Positions 1 through 16,291 of a stretch of DNA of 64,000 nucleotides are shown here, piece by piece. Within the stretch, counting starts at the first letter, position 1. Every line of letters starts with the position of its first letter. The stretch lies in NCBI RefSeq assembly GCF_014395425.1, contig NZ_CP060711.1, forward strand, positions 2,604,001 through 2,668,000. Direction: 5' to 3'. The notes beneath the pieces are model-generated. The model searched no databases. It saw only the letters and a list, made by a program, of their open reading frames with translations, and was not told the DNA's origin. Source of the DNA: Thermomonas brevis (GTDB lineage Bacteria; Pseudomonadota; Gammaproteobacteria; Xanthomonadales; Xanthomonadaceae). Made by a program: the position numbers and the translations under genes.

Positions 1-60
1 GACAAGCAGGGCGGCGGCGAAGCCCCGGCGGAAGCCGAGGCGCAGGCCGAACCGGCCTGA
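1..60 (+). CDS. rplJ: 50S ribosomal protein L10, 3' end only
   Basis: The first 60 bases read in frame to a TGA stop and encode an Ala/Glu-rich tail ([14 protein letters not shown]...). The position directly before rplL is where rplJ always sits, and Ala/Glu-rich C-terminal tails are common on L10. L10 anchors the L7/L12 dimers to the ribosomal stalk and, with L12, represses its own operon. Only the last 19 codons are inside the window, so the identity rests on context. Confidence 0.8.
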   Translation, partial: DKQGGGEAPAEAEAQAEPA

Positions 61-119
61 TCCGCGTCCGATCCCGACAACGTTCCCATTCAAACGAAAC
101 ATATCCAGAGGTAATTGAA

Positions 120-488
120 ATGTCCCTGACCAACGAGCAGATCGTCGATGCCATCGCCGCCAAGTCGCTGATGGAAGTGATGGAGCTGGTGAAGGCCATC
201 GAAGACAAGTTCGGCGTTTCCGCCGCCGCCCCGGTGATGGCTGTCGCCGCTGCCGGCCCGGCCGCCGCCGTCGAAGAGCAGACCGAGTTCAACGTCATCC
301 TGAAGACCGCCGGCGACAAGAAGGTCGAAGTGATCAAGGCCGTCCGCGCGATCACCGGCCTGGGCCTGAAGGAAGCCAAGGACCTCACCGAGGCCGGCGG
401 CACCGTGAAGGAAGGCGTGTCGAAGGAAGACGCCGAGAAGATGAAGAAGGATCTCGAGGCCGCTGGCGCGACCGTCGAAGTCAAGTAA
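120..488 (+). CDS. rplL: 50S ribosomal protein L7/L12
   Basis: This is the 122-residue stalk protein that recruits and activates translational GTPases such as EF-G and EF-Tu. The N-terminal dimerisation region (about 1-33) is followed by an Ala-rich hinge (about 34-52) and the globular C-terminal domain, with the family motif [20 protein letters not shown] at about residues 67-86. An AGAGG ribosome-binding site (107-111) lies 8 bases before the ATG. It is co-transcribed with rplJ upstream. A 231-base spacer with strong secondary structure separates it from rpoB. Confidence 0.98.
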   Translation: MSLTNEQIVDAIAAKSLMEVMELVKAIEDKFGVSAAAPVMAVAAAGPAAAVEEQTEFNVILKTAGDKKVEVIKAVRAITGLGLKEAKDLTEAGGTVKEGVSKEDAEKMKKDLEAAGATVEVK

Positions 489-536
489 TCGCTGTTGCGT
501 CGCCTGGCAGAACACGCTGGCGACCACCGAAGGCTG

Positions 537-561
537 GGGGCGAAAGCCCCGGCCTTTGGCC
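537..561 (+). promoter_or_regulatory. Short GNRA hairpins after rplL
   Basis: GGGGC (537-541), loop GAAA, GCCCC (546-550) forms a stable hairpin, followed at once by GGCC-TTT-GGCC. There is no T-tract, so this is not a complete intrinsic terminator. In other enterobacterial and gammaproteobacterial rpl-rpo operons, partial termination between rplL and rpoB lowers rpoBC expression relative to the ribosomal proteins; that role is inferred here from position. Confidence 0.45.
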
Positions 562-585
562 GTTGTAGAACGACCGTTGTAGAAC
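560..585 (+). repeat. 12-bp tandem direct repeat in rplL-rpoB spacer
   Basis: CCGTTGTAGAAC occurs at 560-571 and again at 574-585, with a 2-bp spacer (14-bp period). The two copies are identical. It may be a replication-slippage duplication; no binding protein is recognised. Confidence 0.85.
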
Positions 586-594
586 CGATCGAGT

Positions 595-659
595 TGACAG
601 TCGGAAGTAGCGGGAGAGGGCGTGCTGGTGCCGGCAATACCAGCGACTTCCCACTGTCA
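595..659 (+). promoter_or_regulatory. Long rplL-rpoB intercistronic hairpin, possible RNase III site
   Basis: TGACAGTCGGAAGT (595-608) pairs with ACTTCCCACTGTCA (646-659) at 13 of 14 positions. An inner stem, GCTGGT (624-629) with ACCAGC (639-644), stacks nearly directly on the right arm. In E. coli the rplL-rpoB spacer carries a double-stranded RNase III processing site, which is the natural comparison. No T-tract follows. Confidence 0.6.
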
Positions 660-719
660 GTTCCTTGATATCCCCTGCGGGCCGCCGCGCGCGGCCGCAC
701 ATGACGAGGCGCACGCTCC

Positions 720-4880
<4,161 letters not shown>

Positions 4881-4952
4881 GGTTCCGCGAAGGCGCGGCG
4901 TTGACGCCGCGCCGAACCGCAAGCCCCATTGCCCCCGATTCGGAGAGAACAC

Positions 4953-9143
<4,191 letters not shown>

Positions 9144-9151
9144 GCGGTTCC

Positions 9152-9183
9152 AGTCCCGCCCGGCCCGAACGCCGAGCGGGACT
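9152..9183 (+). terminator. Hairpin after rpoC, weak terminator
   Basis: AGTCCCGC (9152-9159) pairs with GCGGGACT (9176-9183), extended inside by CGGC (9161-9164) with GCCG (9171-9174). No T-tract follows, and the last bases merge into the -35 box of the rpsL promoter. It could end the rpoBC transcript inefficiently or act only as a 3' stabiliser. Confidence 0.45.
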
Positions 9184-9211
9184 TGCCGGATCGACGGGCG
9201 ATGTGTATAGT
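9183..9211 (+). promoter_or_regulatory. Sigma70-type promoter of the str operon (P1)
   Basis: TTGCCG (9183-9188) and TATAGT (9206-9211) are separated by 17 bases. It sits just after the rpoC hairpin and about 260 bases before rpsL, giving a long leader. The leader begins with a small hairpin GATGGC-CTTGC-GCCATC (9225-9241). Confidence 0.65.
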
Positions 9212-9254
9212 CGCCCGGTTATTCGATGGCCTTGCGCCATCCAGATCACCAAAT

Positions 9255-9274
9255 GAGGTCGCAGGGAGCGCCTC
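9255..9274 (+). promoter_or_regulatory. Conserved leader hairpin, copy 1 (rpsL leader)
   Basis: GAGG(T)CGC pairs with GCG-CCTC around the loop AGGGA. The sequence AAATGAGGT.GCAGG.AGCG continuing into CCTCGTGTT recurs almost unchanged in the rpsJ leader at 14143-14161. In both leaders the hairpin begins 44 bases after the end of the -10 hexamer. The function is unknown; a shared growth-rate or ribosomal-protein control signal is possible. Confidence 0.7.
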
Positions 9275-9358
9275 GTGTTGGGTCCAGGACGGACGGGATC
9301 GCAGATGAATCGCTGCTGCGCGCATCGCGGGCAGGGTGGTTTTTCGGTATGGCTGCGT

Positions 9359-9388
9359 TTGATCGCAAGATCGAGCGCGGGCTATACT
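9359..9388 (+). promoter_or_regulatory. Possible second rpsL promoter (P2)
   Basis: TTGATC (9359-9364), an 18-base spacer and TATACT (9383-9388), followed by a T-rich stretch. It lies about 85 bases before the rpsL start. The interval 9144-9473 contains no gene: only the rpoC hairpin, the two promoter-like sites and leader structure. Confidence 0.5.
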
Positions 9389-9473
9389 TTTTCGTCTTGG
9401 TCGGCCGGATTGCATCGCAACTCGGCCGGCTTTGTCTCCGAATGGGCCGCAGGCCCGCCAATTGAGCCCCGAA

Positions 9474-9848
9474 ATGGCAACGATCAACCAGCTGGTGCGC
9501 AAGCCGCGCAGCCCGGAAACCTACAAGAGCACCTCGCCCGCGCTGGCCAACTGCCCGCAGCGTCGCGGCGTGTGCACCCGCGTGTACACCACCACCCCGA
9601 AGAAGCCGAACTCGGCCCTGCGCAAGGTGGCCAAGGTGCGCCTGACCAACGGCTACGAGGTCATCTCGTACATCGGCGGCGAAGGTCACAACCTGCAGGA
9701 GCACAGCGTGGTGCTGATCCGCGGCGGCCGCGTCAAGGACCTGCCGGGCGTGCGCTACCACACCGTGCGCGGTTCGCTGGACGCCGCCGGCGTCGCCAAG
9801 CGCAAGCAGGCGCGCTCCAAGTACGGCGCCAAGCGTCCGAAGTCCTAA
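9474..9848 (+). CDS. rpsL: 30S ribosomal protein S12
   Basis: S12 (124 residues) sits at the decoding centre and controls translational accuracy. The streptomycin-relevant segments [11 protein letters not shown] and [13 protein letters not shown] have the sensitive-type lysines. The ATG at 9474 gives the family start [12 protein letters not shown]; a longer in-frame start at 9432 adds 14 residues unlike any S12. The Shine-Dalgarno sequence is poor (GAGCCCCGAA just before the ATG). It is the first gene of the str operon. Confidence 0.99.
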   Translation: MATINQLVRKPRSPETYKSTSPALANCPQRRGVCTRVYTTTPKKPNSALRKVAKVRLTNGYEVISYIGGEGHNLQEHSVVLIRGGRVKDLPGVRYHTVRGSLDAAGVAKRKQARSKYGAKRPKS

Positions 9849-9921
9849 GAGGCGGGCCGCCCCGGCGTCGTCCGGGAACTGGTTCATCCACGCAGATAAA
9901 CGGTGGGCTGCCGCCCGCCTC
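9849..9921 (+). promoter_or_regulatory. Closing stem of the rpsL-rpsG spacer, candidate S7 operator
   Basis: GAGGCGGGC (9849-9857) is perfectly complementary to GCCCGCCTC (9913-9921), closing almost the whole spacer. An inner CCCGG-CGTCGT-CCGGG hairpin lies near 9861-9876. In E. coli, S7 represses the str operon by binding the rpsL-rpsG spacer; the same role here is inferred from position and fold. Confidence 0.5.
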
Positions 9922-9935
9922 ACGAGAGAAGCAAC

Positions 9936-10403
9936 ATGTCCCGTAAAGGCAATACTCCGCAGCGTTCGGTGCTGCCGGACCCGAAGCACGGAAGCGAAAC
10001 CATCGCCCGCTTCATCAACATGGTCATGCAGAGCGGCAAGAAGTCGGTCGCCGAAAAGATCGTCTACGGCGCGATGGACGTGATCGGCGAGAAGAATCCG
10101 AACGCCCTCGAGCTGGTCGAGAAGGCGCTGGGCAACGTGTCCCCGTCGGTCGAGGTGAAGTCCCGCCGCGTCGGCGGCGCCACCTACCAGGTGCCGGTCG
10201 AAGTGCGCGCTTCCCGCCGCATGGCGCTGGCGATGCGTTGGCTGATCGAATCCGCCCGCAAGCGCGGCGAGAACTCGATGCCGCGCAAGCTGGCCGGCGA
10301 GCTGATGGACGCTTCCGAAAACCGCGGCGGCGCGATCAAGAAGCGCGAAGAAACCCACCGCATGGCCGACGCCAACAAGGCGTTCGCCCACTACCGCTGG
10401 TAA
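9936..10403 (+). CDS. rpsG: 30S ribosomal protein S7
   Basis: S7 (155 residues) nucleates assembly of the 30S head and contacts the E-site tRNA. The family start [15 protein letters not shown] and the C-terminal [17 protein letters not shown] are intact. The ATG at 9936 is preceded by GAGAGAAG; a longer GTG start at 9903 would reach into the spacer structure. S7 is the usual translational repressor of the str operon, consistent with the structured spacer upstream. Confidence 0.99.
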   Translation: MSRKGNTPQRSVLPDPKHGSETIARFINMVMQSGKKSVAEKIVYGAMDVIGEKNPNALELVEKALGNVSPSVEVKSRRVGGATYQVPVEVRASRRMALAMRWLIESARKRGENSMPRKLAGELMDASENRGGAIKKREETHRMADANKAFAHYRW

Positions 10404-10424
10404 TCCCGGCGGTGTTGCAGGACC

Positions 10425-10497
10425 GGCGACGGCAGCGTCCGTCGCCCCTCGCGGCCCCGAAACGGCCGCGCGACCCCGAGAGCCGCCGACAGGCGGC
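10425..10497 (+). promoter_or_regulatory. Three consecutive hairpins between rpsG and fusA
   Basis: GGCGACGG/CCGTCGCC (10425-10446), GCGGCC/GGCCGC (10451-10469) and GCCGCC/GGCGGC (10482-10497) are perfect stems with loops of 6, 7 and 4 bases. None has a T-tract. They could act as mRNA processing or stability elements that separate S7 from EF-G expression. Confidence 0.5.
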
Positions 10498-10537
10498 CTT
10501 CGGTCATTCCGAAATCCGAACACATTGAGAGGCTCCC

Positions 10538-12661
10538 GTGGCCCGTTCCACTCCCATCGAGCGTTACCGCAACTTCGGCATCATGGCCCACATCGATGCC
10601 GGCAAGACCACCACGTCCGAGCGCATCCTGTTCTACACCGGCAAGAGCCACAAGATCGGTGAAGTGCACGACGGTGCCGCCACCATGGACTGGATGGAGC
10701 AGGAACAGGAGCGTGGCATCACGATCCAGTCCGCCGCCACCACCGCGTTCTGGAAGGGCATGGACAAGTCCCTGCCGGAATACCGCTTCAACATCATCGA
10801 CACCCCCGGGCACGTGGACTTCACCATCGAAGTCGAGCGCTCGCTGCGCGTGCTCGACGGCGCGGTGTTCGTGCTGTGCGCCGTGGGCGGCGTGCAGCCG
10901 CAGTCCGAGACCGTGTGGCGCCAGGCCAACAAGTACCAGGTGCCGCGCATCGCGTTCGTCAACAAGATGGACCGCACCGGCGCGAACTTCCTCAAGGTGC
11001 GCGACCAGCTGAAGTCGCGCCTGGGCGCCGCCCCGGTGCCGATGCAGGTGCCGATCGGCGCCGAGGACGGCTTCGAGGGCGTGGTCGACCTGCTGAAGAT
11101 GAAGGCGATCCATTGGGATGCCGCCTCGCAGGGCCTGACTTTCGAGTACCGCGACATCCCGGCGGACCTGCAGGCGCAGGCCGAAGAGGCGCGCGCGTTC
11201 ATGGTCGAGTCCGCCGCCGAGGCCAGCGAAGAGCTGATGGACAAGTACCTCAACGAAGGTGAGCTGTCCGAAGCCGAAATCGTCGAAGGTCTGCGTCAGC
11301 GCACCCTGAAGACCGAGATCGTGCCGATGTTCTGCGGCACCGCGTTCAAGAACAAGGGCGTGCAGGCCATGCTGGACGGCGTGGTCAACCTGCTGCCGTC
11401 GCCGGTCGATGTGCCGCCGGTGAAGGGCGTGGACGTCGATGACGAAACCAAGGAGCTGAGCCGCGAATCCAGCGACAAGGCCCCGTTCTCGTCGCTTGCG
11501 TTCAAGATCATGACCGACCCGTTCGTGGGCTCGCTGACCTTCTTCCGCGTCTACTCCGGCACGCTGAATGCCGGCGACCAGGTGCTGAACTCGGTCAAGG
11601 GCAAGAAGGAGCGCATCGGCCGCCTGCTGCAGATGCACTCCAACAACCGCGACGAGATCAAGGAAGTGCTGGCCGGCGACATCGCCGCCGCCGTGGGCCT
11701 GAAGGACGTGACGACCGGCGACACCCTGTGCGCCATCGACGCGCCGATCGTGCTCGAGCGCATGAGCTTCCCGGAGCCGGTGATCTCGATGGCGGTCGAG
11801 CCGAAGACCAAGTCCGACCAGGAAAAGATGGGCAACGCCCTGAGCCGTCTGGCCCAGGAAGACCCGTCGTTCCGCGTGCGCACCGACGAGGAATCCGGCC
11901 AGACCATCATCGCCGGCATGGGCGAGCTGCACCTGGACATCATCGTCGACCGCATGAAGCGCGAGTTCAACGTCGAGGCCAACGTCGGCAAGCCGCAGGT
12001 GGCGTACCGCGAGACGATCCGCAAGTCGGACGTCAAGAGCGACTACAAGCACGCCAAGCAGTCGGGCGGCAAGGGTCAGTACGGTCACGTGGTGATCGAG
12101 CTGTCGCCGATGACCGACGCCGACAAGGCCAACCCGGACGTCAAGAACGACTTCCTGTTCGTCAACGAGATCACCGGCGGCGTGATTCCGAAGGAATTCA
12201 TCCCGGCGGTCGAGAAGGGCATGCGCGAAGCCATCACCAGCGGTCCGCTGGCGGGCTATCCGGTGGTCGGCCTCAAGGTCAAGCTGGTGTTCGGCTCGTA
12301 CCACGACGTCGACTCGTCGGAAATGGCGTTCAAGCTGGCCGCCTCGATGGCGTTCAAGGAAGGCTTCCGCAAGGCCGATCCGGTCCTGCTGGAGCCGATC
12401 ATGAAGGTCGAGATCGTCAGCCCGGAGGATTACCTGGGCGACGTGATGGGCGACGTGAGCCGCCGCCGCGGCGTGCTGCAGGGTCAGGACGACAGCCCCT
12501 CGGGCAAGATCATCAACGCGATGATCCCGCTGGGCGAAATGTTCGGCTACGCGACCTCGCTGCGTTCGATGTCGCAGGGCCGCGCGACCTTCTCGATGGA
12601 GTTCGACCACTACGAAGAAGCGCCGAACAACATCGCGGAATCGGTCATCAAGAAGGCGTAA
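10538..12661 (+). CDS. fusA: Translation elongation factor G
   Basis: EF-G (707 residues) drives GTP-dependent translocation and, with RRF, ribosome recycling. The P-loop [10 protein letters not shown] is at about residues 16-25, the G3 motif DTPGHVDF near 88, and the G4 motif NKMD near 142. The start codon is GTG, with GAGAGG (10526-10531) 6 bases upstream. It is the third gene of the str operon, 134 bases after rpsG and 87 bases before tuf. Confidence 0.99.
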   Translation: MARSTPIERYRNFGIMAHIDAGKTTTSERILFYTGKSHKIGEVHDGAATMDWMEQEQERGITIQSAATTAFWKGMDKSLPEYRFNIIDTPGHVDFTIEVERSLRVLDGAVFVLCAVGGVQPQSETVWRQANKYQVPRIAFVNKMDRTGANFLKVRDQLKSRLGAAPVPMQVPIGAEDGFEGVVDLLKMKAIHWDAASQGLTFEYRDIPADLQAQAEEARAFMVESAAEASEELMDKYLNEGELSEAEIVEGLRQRTLKTEIVPMFCGTAFKNKGVQAMLDGVVNLLPSPVDVPPVKGVDVDDETKELSRESSDKAPFSSLAFKIMTDPFVGSLTFFRVYSGTLNAGDQVLNSVKGKKERIGRLLQMHSNNRDEIKEVLAGDIAAAVGLKDVTTGDTLCAIDAPIVLERMSFPEPVISMAVEPKTKSDQEKMGNALSRLAQEDPSFRVRTDEESGQTIIAGMGELHLDIIVDRMKREFNVEANVGKPQVAYRETIRKSDVKSDYKHAKQSGGKGQYGHVVIELSPMTDADKANPDVKNDFLFVNEITGGVIPKEFIPAVEKGMREAITSGPLAGYPVVGLKVKLVFGSYHDVDSSEMAFKLAASMAFKEGFRKADPVLLEPIMKVEIVSPEDYLGDVMGDVSRRRGVLQGQDDSPSGKIINAMIPLGEMFGYATSLRSMSQGRATFSMEFDHYEEAPNNIAESVIKKA

Positions 12662-12748
12662 GGGATTGGCGATGCGGGTGCGCGGTTCGAGCCTCGCGCC
12701 TCGCAAGCCAGTCACCGTCACCAATCACGAATTACTGGAGTAACGACA

Positions 12749-13939
12749 ATGGCAAAGGGTAAGTTCGAGCGCACCAAGCCCCACGTGAACGTGGGCACGA
12801 TCGGTCACGTGGACCACGGGAAGACGACGCTGACGGCGGCGCTGACGAAGGTGGGCGCGGAGCGTTTCGGCGGTGAGTTCAAGGGCTACGACGCGATCGA
12901 CGCGGCGCCGGAAGAGAAGGCGCGCGGCATCACGATCTCGACGGCGCACGTGGAATACGAGTCGGCCAACCGCCACTATGCCCACGTGGATTGCCCGGGC
13001 CACGCCGACTACGTGAAGAACATGATCACGGGTGCGGCGCAGATGGACGGCGCGATCCTGGTGTGCTCGGCGGCCGACGGCCCGATGCCGCAGACCCGCG
13101 AACACATCCTGCTGTCGCGCCAGGTGGGCGTGCCGTACATCGTCGTGTTCCTGAACAAGGCCGACATGGTGGACGACGCCGAGCTGCTGGAGCTGGTGGA
13201 GATGGAAGTGCGCGAGCTTCTCTCCAAGTACGACTTCCCGGGCGACGACACCCCGATCATCGCGGGTTCGGCCCGTCTGGCGCTGGAAGGCGACCAGAGC
13301 GAAATCGGCGTGCCGGCGATCATCAAGCTGGTGGATGCGCTGGACAGCTGGATCCCGACCCCGGAACGCGACATCGACAAGCCGTTCCTGATGCCGGTGG
13401 AAGACGTGTTCTCGATCTCGGGCCGCGGCACCGTGGTGACCGGCCGTATCGAGCGCGGCATCATCAAGGTGGGCGACGAAATCGAAATCGTCGGCATCCG
13501 TCCGACCCAGAAGACCACCGTGACCGGCGTGGAAATGTTCCGCAAGTTGCTGGATCAGGGTCAGGCGGGCGACAACGCGGGCCTGCTGCTGCGCGGCACC
13601 AAGCGTGACGACGTGGAGCGCGGTCAGGTGCTGTGCAAGCCGGGTTCGATCACCCCGCACACCGAGTTCGAGGCCGAGGTGTACGTGCTGTCGAAGGACG
13701 AAGGCGGCCGTCACACCCCGTTCTTCAAGGGCTACCGTCCGCAGTTCTACTTCCGCACGACGGACATCACGGGCGCCGTGACCCTGCCGGAAGGCGTGGA
13801 GATGGTGATGCCGGGCGACAACATCAAGATGGTGGTGTCGCTGATCAACCCGGTGGCGATGGACGAAGGCCTGCGCTTCGCGATCCGCGAAGGCGGCCGC
13901 ACCGTCGGCGCCGGCGTCGTCGCCAAGATCATCAAGTGA
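12749..13939 (+). CDS. tuf: Translation elongation factor Tu
   Basis: EF-Tu (396 residues) delivers aminoacyl-tRNA to the A site. The GTPase motifs GHVDHGKT (about 18-25), DCPGH (about 80-84) and NKAD (about 135-138) are intact, as is the C-terminal [18 protein letters not shown] lies just upstream of the ATG. Many related genomes have a second tuf copy near rplK; that region is outside this window. Confidence 0.99.
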   Translation: MAKGKFERTKPHVNVGTIGHVDHGKTTLTAALTKVGAERFGGEFKGYDAIDAAPEEKARGITISTAHVEYESANRHYAHVDCPGHADYVKNMITGAAQMDGAILVCSAADGPMPQTREHILLSRQVGVPYIVVFLNKADMVDDAELLELVEMEVRELLSKYDFPGDDTPIIAGSARLALEGDQSEIGVPAIIKLVDALDSWIPTPERDIDKPFLMPVEDVFSISGRGTVVTGRIERGIIKVGDEIEIVGIRPTQKTTVTGVEMFRKLLDQGQAGDNAGLLLRGTKRDDVERGQVLCKPGSITPHTEFEAEVYVLSKDEGGRHTPFFKGYRPQFYFRTTDITGAVTLPEGVEMVMPGDNIKMVVSLINPVAMDEGLRFAIREGGRTVGAGVVAKIIK

Positions 13940-13948
13940 CGTGAGGCC

Positions 13949-13968
13949 CCGCGCGCTTCGGCGCGCGG
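13949..13968 (+). terminator. GC-rich hairpin after tuf
   Basis: CCGCGCGC, loop TTCG, GCGCGCGG forms an 8-bp stem with a stable UUCG tetraloop, starting 10 bases after the tuf stop. It has no T-tract, so it may be a 3' end protector or a factor-assisted terminator. Confidence 0.5.
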
Positions 13969-13978
13969 CTGGCCCGAA

Positions 13979-14048
13979 CGTCATCCCCGCGAAGGCGGGG
14001 ATCCAGCATCTTGAACGTCGCTGGATTCCAGCTCCCGCGGGAATGACG
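13979..14048. repeat. dRS3-like inverted repeat element between tuf and rpsJ
   Basis: The outer ends CGTCATCCCCGCG and CGCGGGAATGACG face each other, and the inner ends GGGGATCCAG and CTGGATTCCAG also pair. Each arm carries its own small palindrome (CCCCGCGAAGGCGGGG; CTCCCGCGGGA). Elements with TCATTCCCGCG/CGCGGGAATGA ends are dispersed through many proteobacterial genomes, for example dRS3 in Neisseria. Copy number in this genome cannot be judged from one window. Confidence 0.7.
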
Positions 14049-14069
14049 GGCAAAAAACGGAGCCGGGGC

Positions 14070-14099
14070 TTGCAAAGCCCCGAATCCCTCCGTTAGAAT
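14070..14099 (+). promoter_or_regulatory. Sigma70-type promoter of the S10 operon
   Basis: TTGCAA (14070-14075), an 18-base spacer and TAGAAT (14094-14099). The -35 box lies in the loop and right arm of a GGGGC-TTGCAAA-GCCCC hairpin (14065-14081). The interval 13940-14399 contains no gene; it holds the tuf hairpin, the repeat, this promoter and a roughly 295-base leader. Confidence 0.65.
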
Positions 14100-14142
14100 G
14101 CAAGACCCTCGCGCAATGTGAGTTGCCGAAGGGTTGCGAAAT

Positions 14143-14161
14143 GAGGTGCAGGAAGCGCCTC
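14143..14161 (+). promoter_or_regulatory. Conserved leader hairpin, copy 2 (rpsJ leader)
   Basis: GAGGTGC pairs with GCGCCTC (one G-T pair) around the loop AGGAA. The flanking AAAT upstream and GTGTT downstream match copy 1 at 9255-9274. The distance from the -10 box (44 bases) is identical. The rest of the two leaders is not similar, which suggests selection on this element. Confidence 0.7.
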
Positions 14162-14370
14162 GTGTTCGCCAGACAGGGAGATGTCGCGTGGCAAGGCCTC
14201 GTCCGCTTTGGAATTGTCCAGAGCATATCGGCGTGGCCTTTCGGCGCGTTCATGGAAACCTGATCTGGCGGGCCGGGCGACCGGCTCGCCGAATCGCATG
14301 CAGGGACGCGGGAAAACAGCAGGACCCGTTGTATTCACGGGGTGCGGCGCATCGATGCCGTCGCACCTGT

Positions 14371-14384
14371 CGCTCTTTAGAACA
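14371..14384 (+). promoter_or_regulatory. boxA-like sequence before rpsJ (nusE)
   Basis: CGCTCTTTAGAACA resembles the rrn boxA antitermination site (TGCTCTTTAACA) apart from the first base and a two-base insertion. BoxA RNA binds the NusB-NusE dimer, and NusE is S10, the product of the next gene. A short GAGG-CATT-CCTC hairpin (14386-14397) follows and would cover the only Shine-Dalgarno-like sequence before the rpsJ ATG. Confidence 0.4.
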
Positions 14385-14399
14385 CGAGGCATTCCTCCC

Positions 14400-14711
<312 letters not shown>

Positions 14712-14722
14712 GGAGACCGGAG

Positions 14723-15379
14723 ATGAGCGCGAAGAAGTATTCGCTCGGCATCGTCGGTCGCAAGGCCGGCATGAGCCGCATGTTCACCGAGGACGGCAAG
14801 TCCGTGCCGGTGACCCTGATCGAGGCGACGCCGAACCGCATTACCCAGATCAAGACCGTGGACACCGACGGCTACAGCGCCGTGCAGGTCACCACCGGCG
14901 TCAAGCGCGCCAGCCTGCTGACCAAGCCGGCCACCGGCCACCTGGCCAAGGCCAAGGTGGAAGCCGGCCGCGGCCTGTGGGAGCTGCGCGTGGAGGCCGA
15001 CCAGATCGGTGCGTTCGAAATTGGCGGCGAAATCAAGGCCGACATCTTCAGCGAAGGCCAGATCGTCGACGTCCAGGGCGTCACCAAGGGCAAGGGCTTC
15101 CAGGGCACCATCAAGCGCTGGAATTTCCGCATGGGCGACGCGACGCACGGCAACTCGCTGTCGCACCGTTCGCCGGGTTCGATCGGCCAGCGCCAGACGC
15201 CGGGCCGCGTGTTCCCGGGCAAGAAGATGGCCGGCCACATGGGCCACGTCACCCAGACCACGCAGAACCTGCAGGTCGTGAAGGTCGACGCCGAGCGCGG
15301 CCTGATCGCCGTGCGCGGCGCGGTCCCGGGTGCGCCGGGTGGCGACGTGATCGTGCGCCCGACGAGCAAGGGAGTCTGA
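14723..15379 (+). CDS. rplC: 50S ribosomal protein L3
   Basis: L3 (218 residues) is an early 50S assembly protein whose central extension reaches the peptidyl transferase centre. The sequence starts [21 protein letters not shown] and contains the conserved GKGFQG and [21 protein letters not shown] segments; the Gln near residue 154 is the site methylated by PrmB in relatives. GGAG just upstream gives a good ribosome-binding site. It is 11 bases after rpsJ. Confidence 0.98.
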   Translation: MSAKKYSLGIVGRKAGMSRMFTEDGKSVPVTLIEATPNRITQIKTVDTDGYSAVQVTTGVKRASLLTKPATGHLAKAKVEAGRGLWELRVEADQIGAFEIGGEIKADIFSEGQIVDVQGVTKGKGFQGTIKRWNFRMGDATHGNSLSHRSPGSIGQRQTPGRVFPGKKMAGHMGHVTQTTQNLQVVKVDAERGLIAVRGAVPGAPGGDVIVRPTSKGV

Positions 15380-15381
15380 TC

Positions 15382-15984
15382 ATGGAACTCAACATCAATA
15401 ACGGCAAGACGCTGGCGGTGTCCGACGCGGTGTTCGATCGCGCGTTCAGTGAGGACCTGGTCCACCAGGTCGTCGTCGCCTACCGCAACGCCGGTCGCGC
15501 CGGCACCAAGGCGCAGAAGACCCGTTCGGAAGTCAACGGCACCACCAAGAAGTCGAAGAAGCAGAAGGGCGGCGGCGCGCGTCATGGCGCCCTGACGGCC
15601 CCGATCTTCGTCGGTGGCGGCGTGACCTTCGCGGCCAAGCCGCGCAGCTTCGCCCAGAAGGTGAACCGCAAGATGTACCGCGCGGCGATTGCGTCGATCC
15701 TGTCCGAGCTGAACCGCCAGGGCCGGATCACCGTGGTCGAGTCGTTCGACGTCGACGCGGCCAAGACCAAGGGTCTGGTCGCCAAGCTGGCCGAGCTGAA
15801 GGCCGGCAAGCGTCCGCTGATCGTCACCGAGGACGCGACCGACAACCTGTACCTGTCCGCCCGCAATCTGCCCTACGTGCAGGTGCGCGACGTGCAGGGC
15901 CTGGACCCGGTCGCGCTGGTCGGCGCCGATACCGTGCTGGTCACCACCGACGCGGTGAAGAAGATCGAGGAGTGGCTGGCATGA
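15382..15984 (+). CDS. rplD: 50S ribosomal protein L4
   Basis: L4 (200 residues) lines the peptide exit tunnel and in E. coli represses the S10 operon by acting on its leader. The loop region [29 protein letters not shown] is the tunnel extension. The ATG at 15382 is 2 bases after the rplC stop, and GGAG inside the end of rplC is its ribosome-binding site. A longer in-frame start upstream would overlap rplC completely and is rejected. Confidence 0.98.
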   Translation: MELNINNGKTLAVSDAVFDRAFSEDLVHQVVVAYRNAGRAGTKAQKTRSEVNGTTKKSKKQKGGGARHGALTAPIFVGGGVTFAAKPRSFAQKVNRKMYRAAIASILSELNRQGRITVVESFDVDAAKTKGLVAKLAELKAGKRPLIVTEDATDNLYLSARNLPYVQVRDVQGLDPVALVGADTVLVTTDAVKKIEEWLA

Positions 15985-16280
15985 GCGCCGCAAACCTGTA
16001 CGAAGTGATCCGTGCGCCGCGCGTGTCCGAAAAGACCGCGCGTCTGCAGGAAGTCTCCAATCAATACGTCTTTGAAGTTGCGAAGACCGCCACCAAGGCC
16101 GACGTGAAGGCCGCGGTGGAGAAGATCTTCGACGTCAAGGTCGAGGCGGTCAACGTGGTGAACGTGAAGGGCAAGTCCAAGTCCTTCAAGTTCCGCCAGG
16201 GCCGCCGCGGCGACTGGCGCAAGGCGTACGTCACCCTGGCCGACGGCCAGGCGATCGACGTGATGACGGCTTCGGCCTGA
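15981..16280 (+). CDS. rplW: 50S ribosomal protein L23
   Basis: L23 (99 residues) sits at the tunnel exit and docks trigger factor and SRP. The sequence reads [20 protein letters not shown] at the start and carries the basic loop [21 protein letters not shown]. The ATG overlaps the rplD stop (ATGA), giving translational coupling; an ATG at 15972 in the same frame is less likely. Confidence 0.97.
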   Translation: MSAANLYEVIRAPRVSEKTARLQEVSNQYVFEVAKTATKADVKAAVEKIFDVKVEAVNVVNVKGKSKSFKFRQGRRGDWRKAYVTLADGQAIDVMTASA

Positions 16281-16291
16281 GGAACTAGTCC

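Noticed and set aside
14181-14399. N-terminal extension of S10 by 73 residues from a GTG start
   Set aside because: The extension has no similarity to S10 proteins and covers the leader with the conserved hairpin downstream of the promoter; the ATG at 14400 gives the exact family start.
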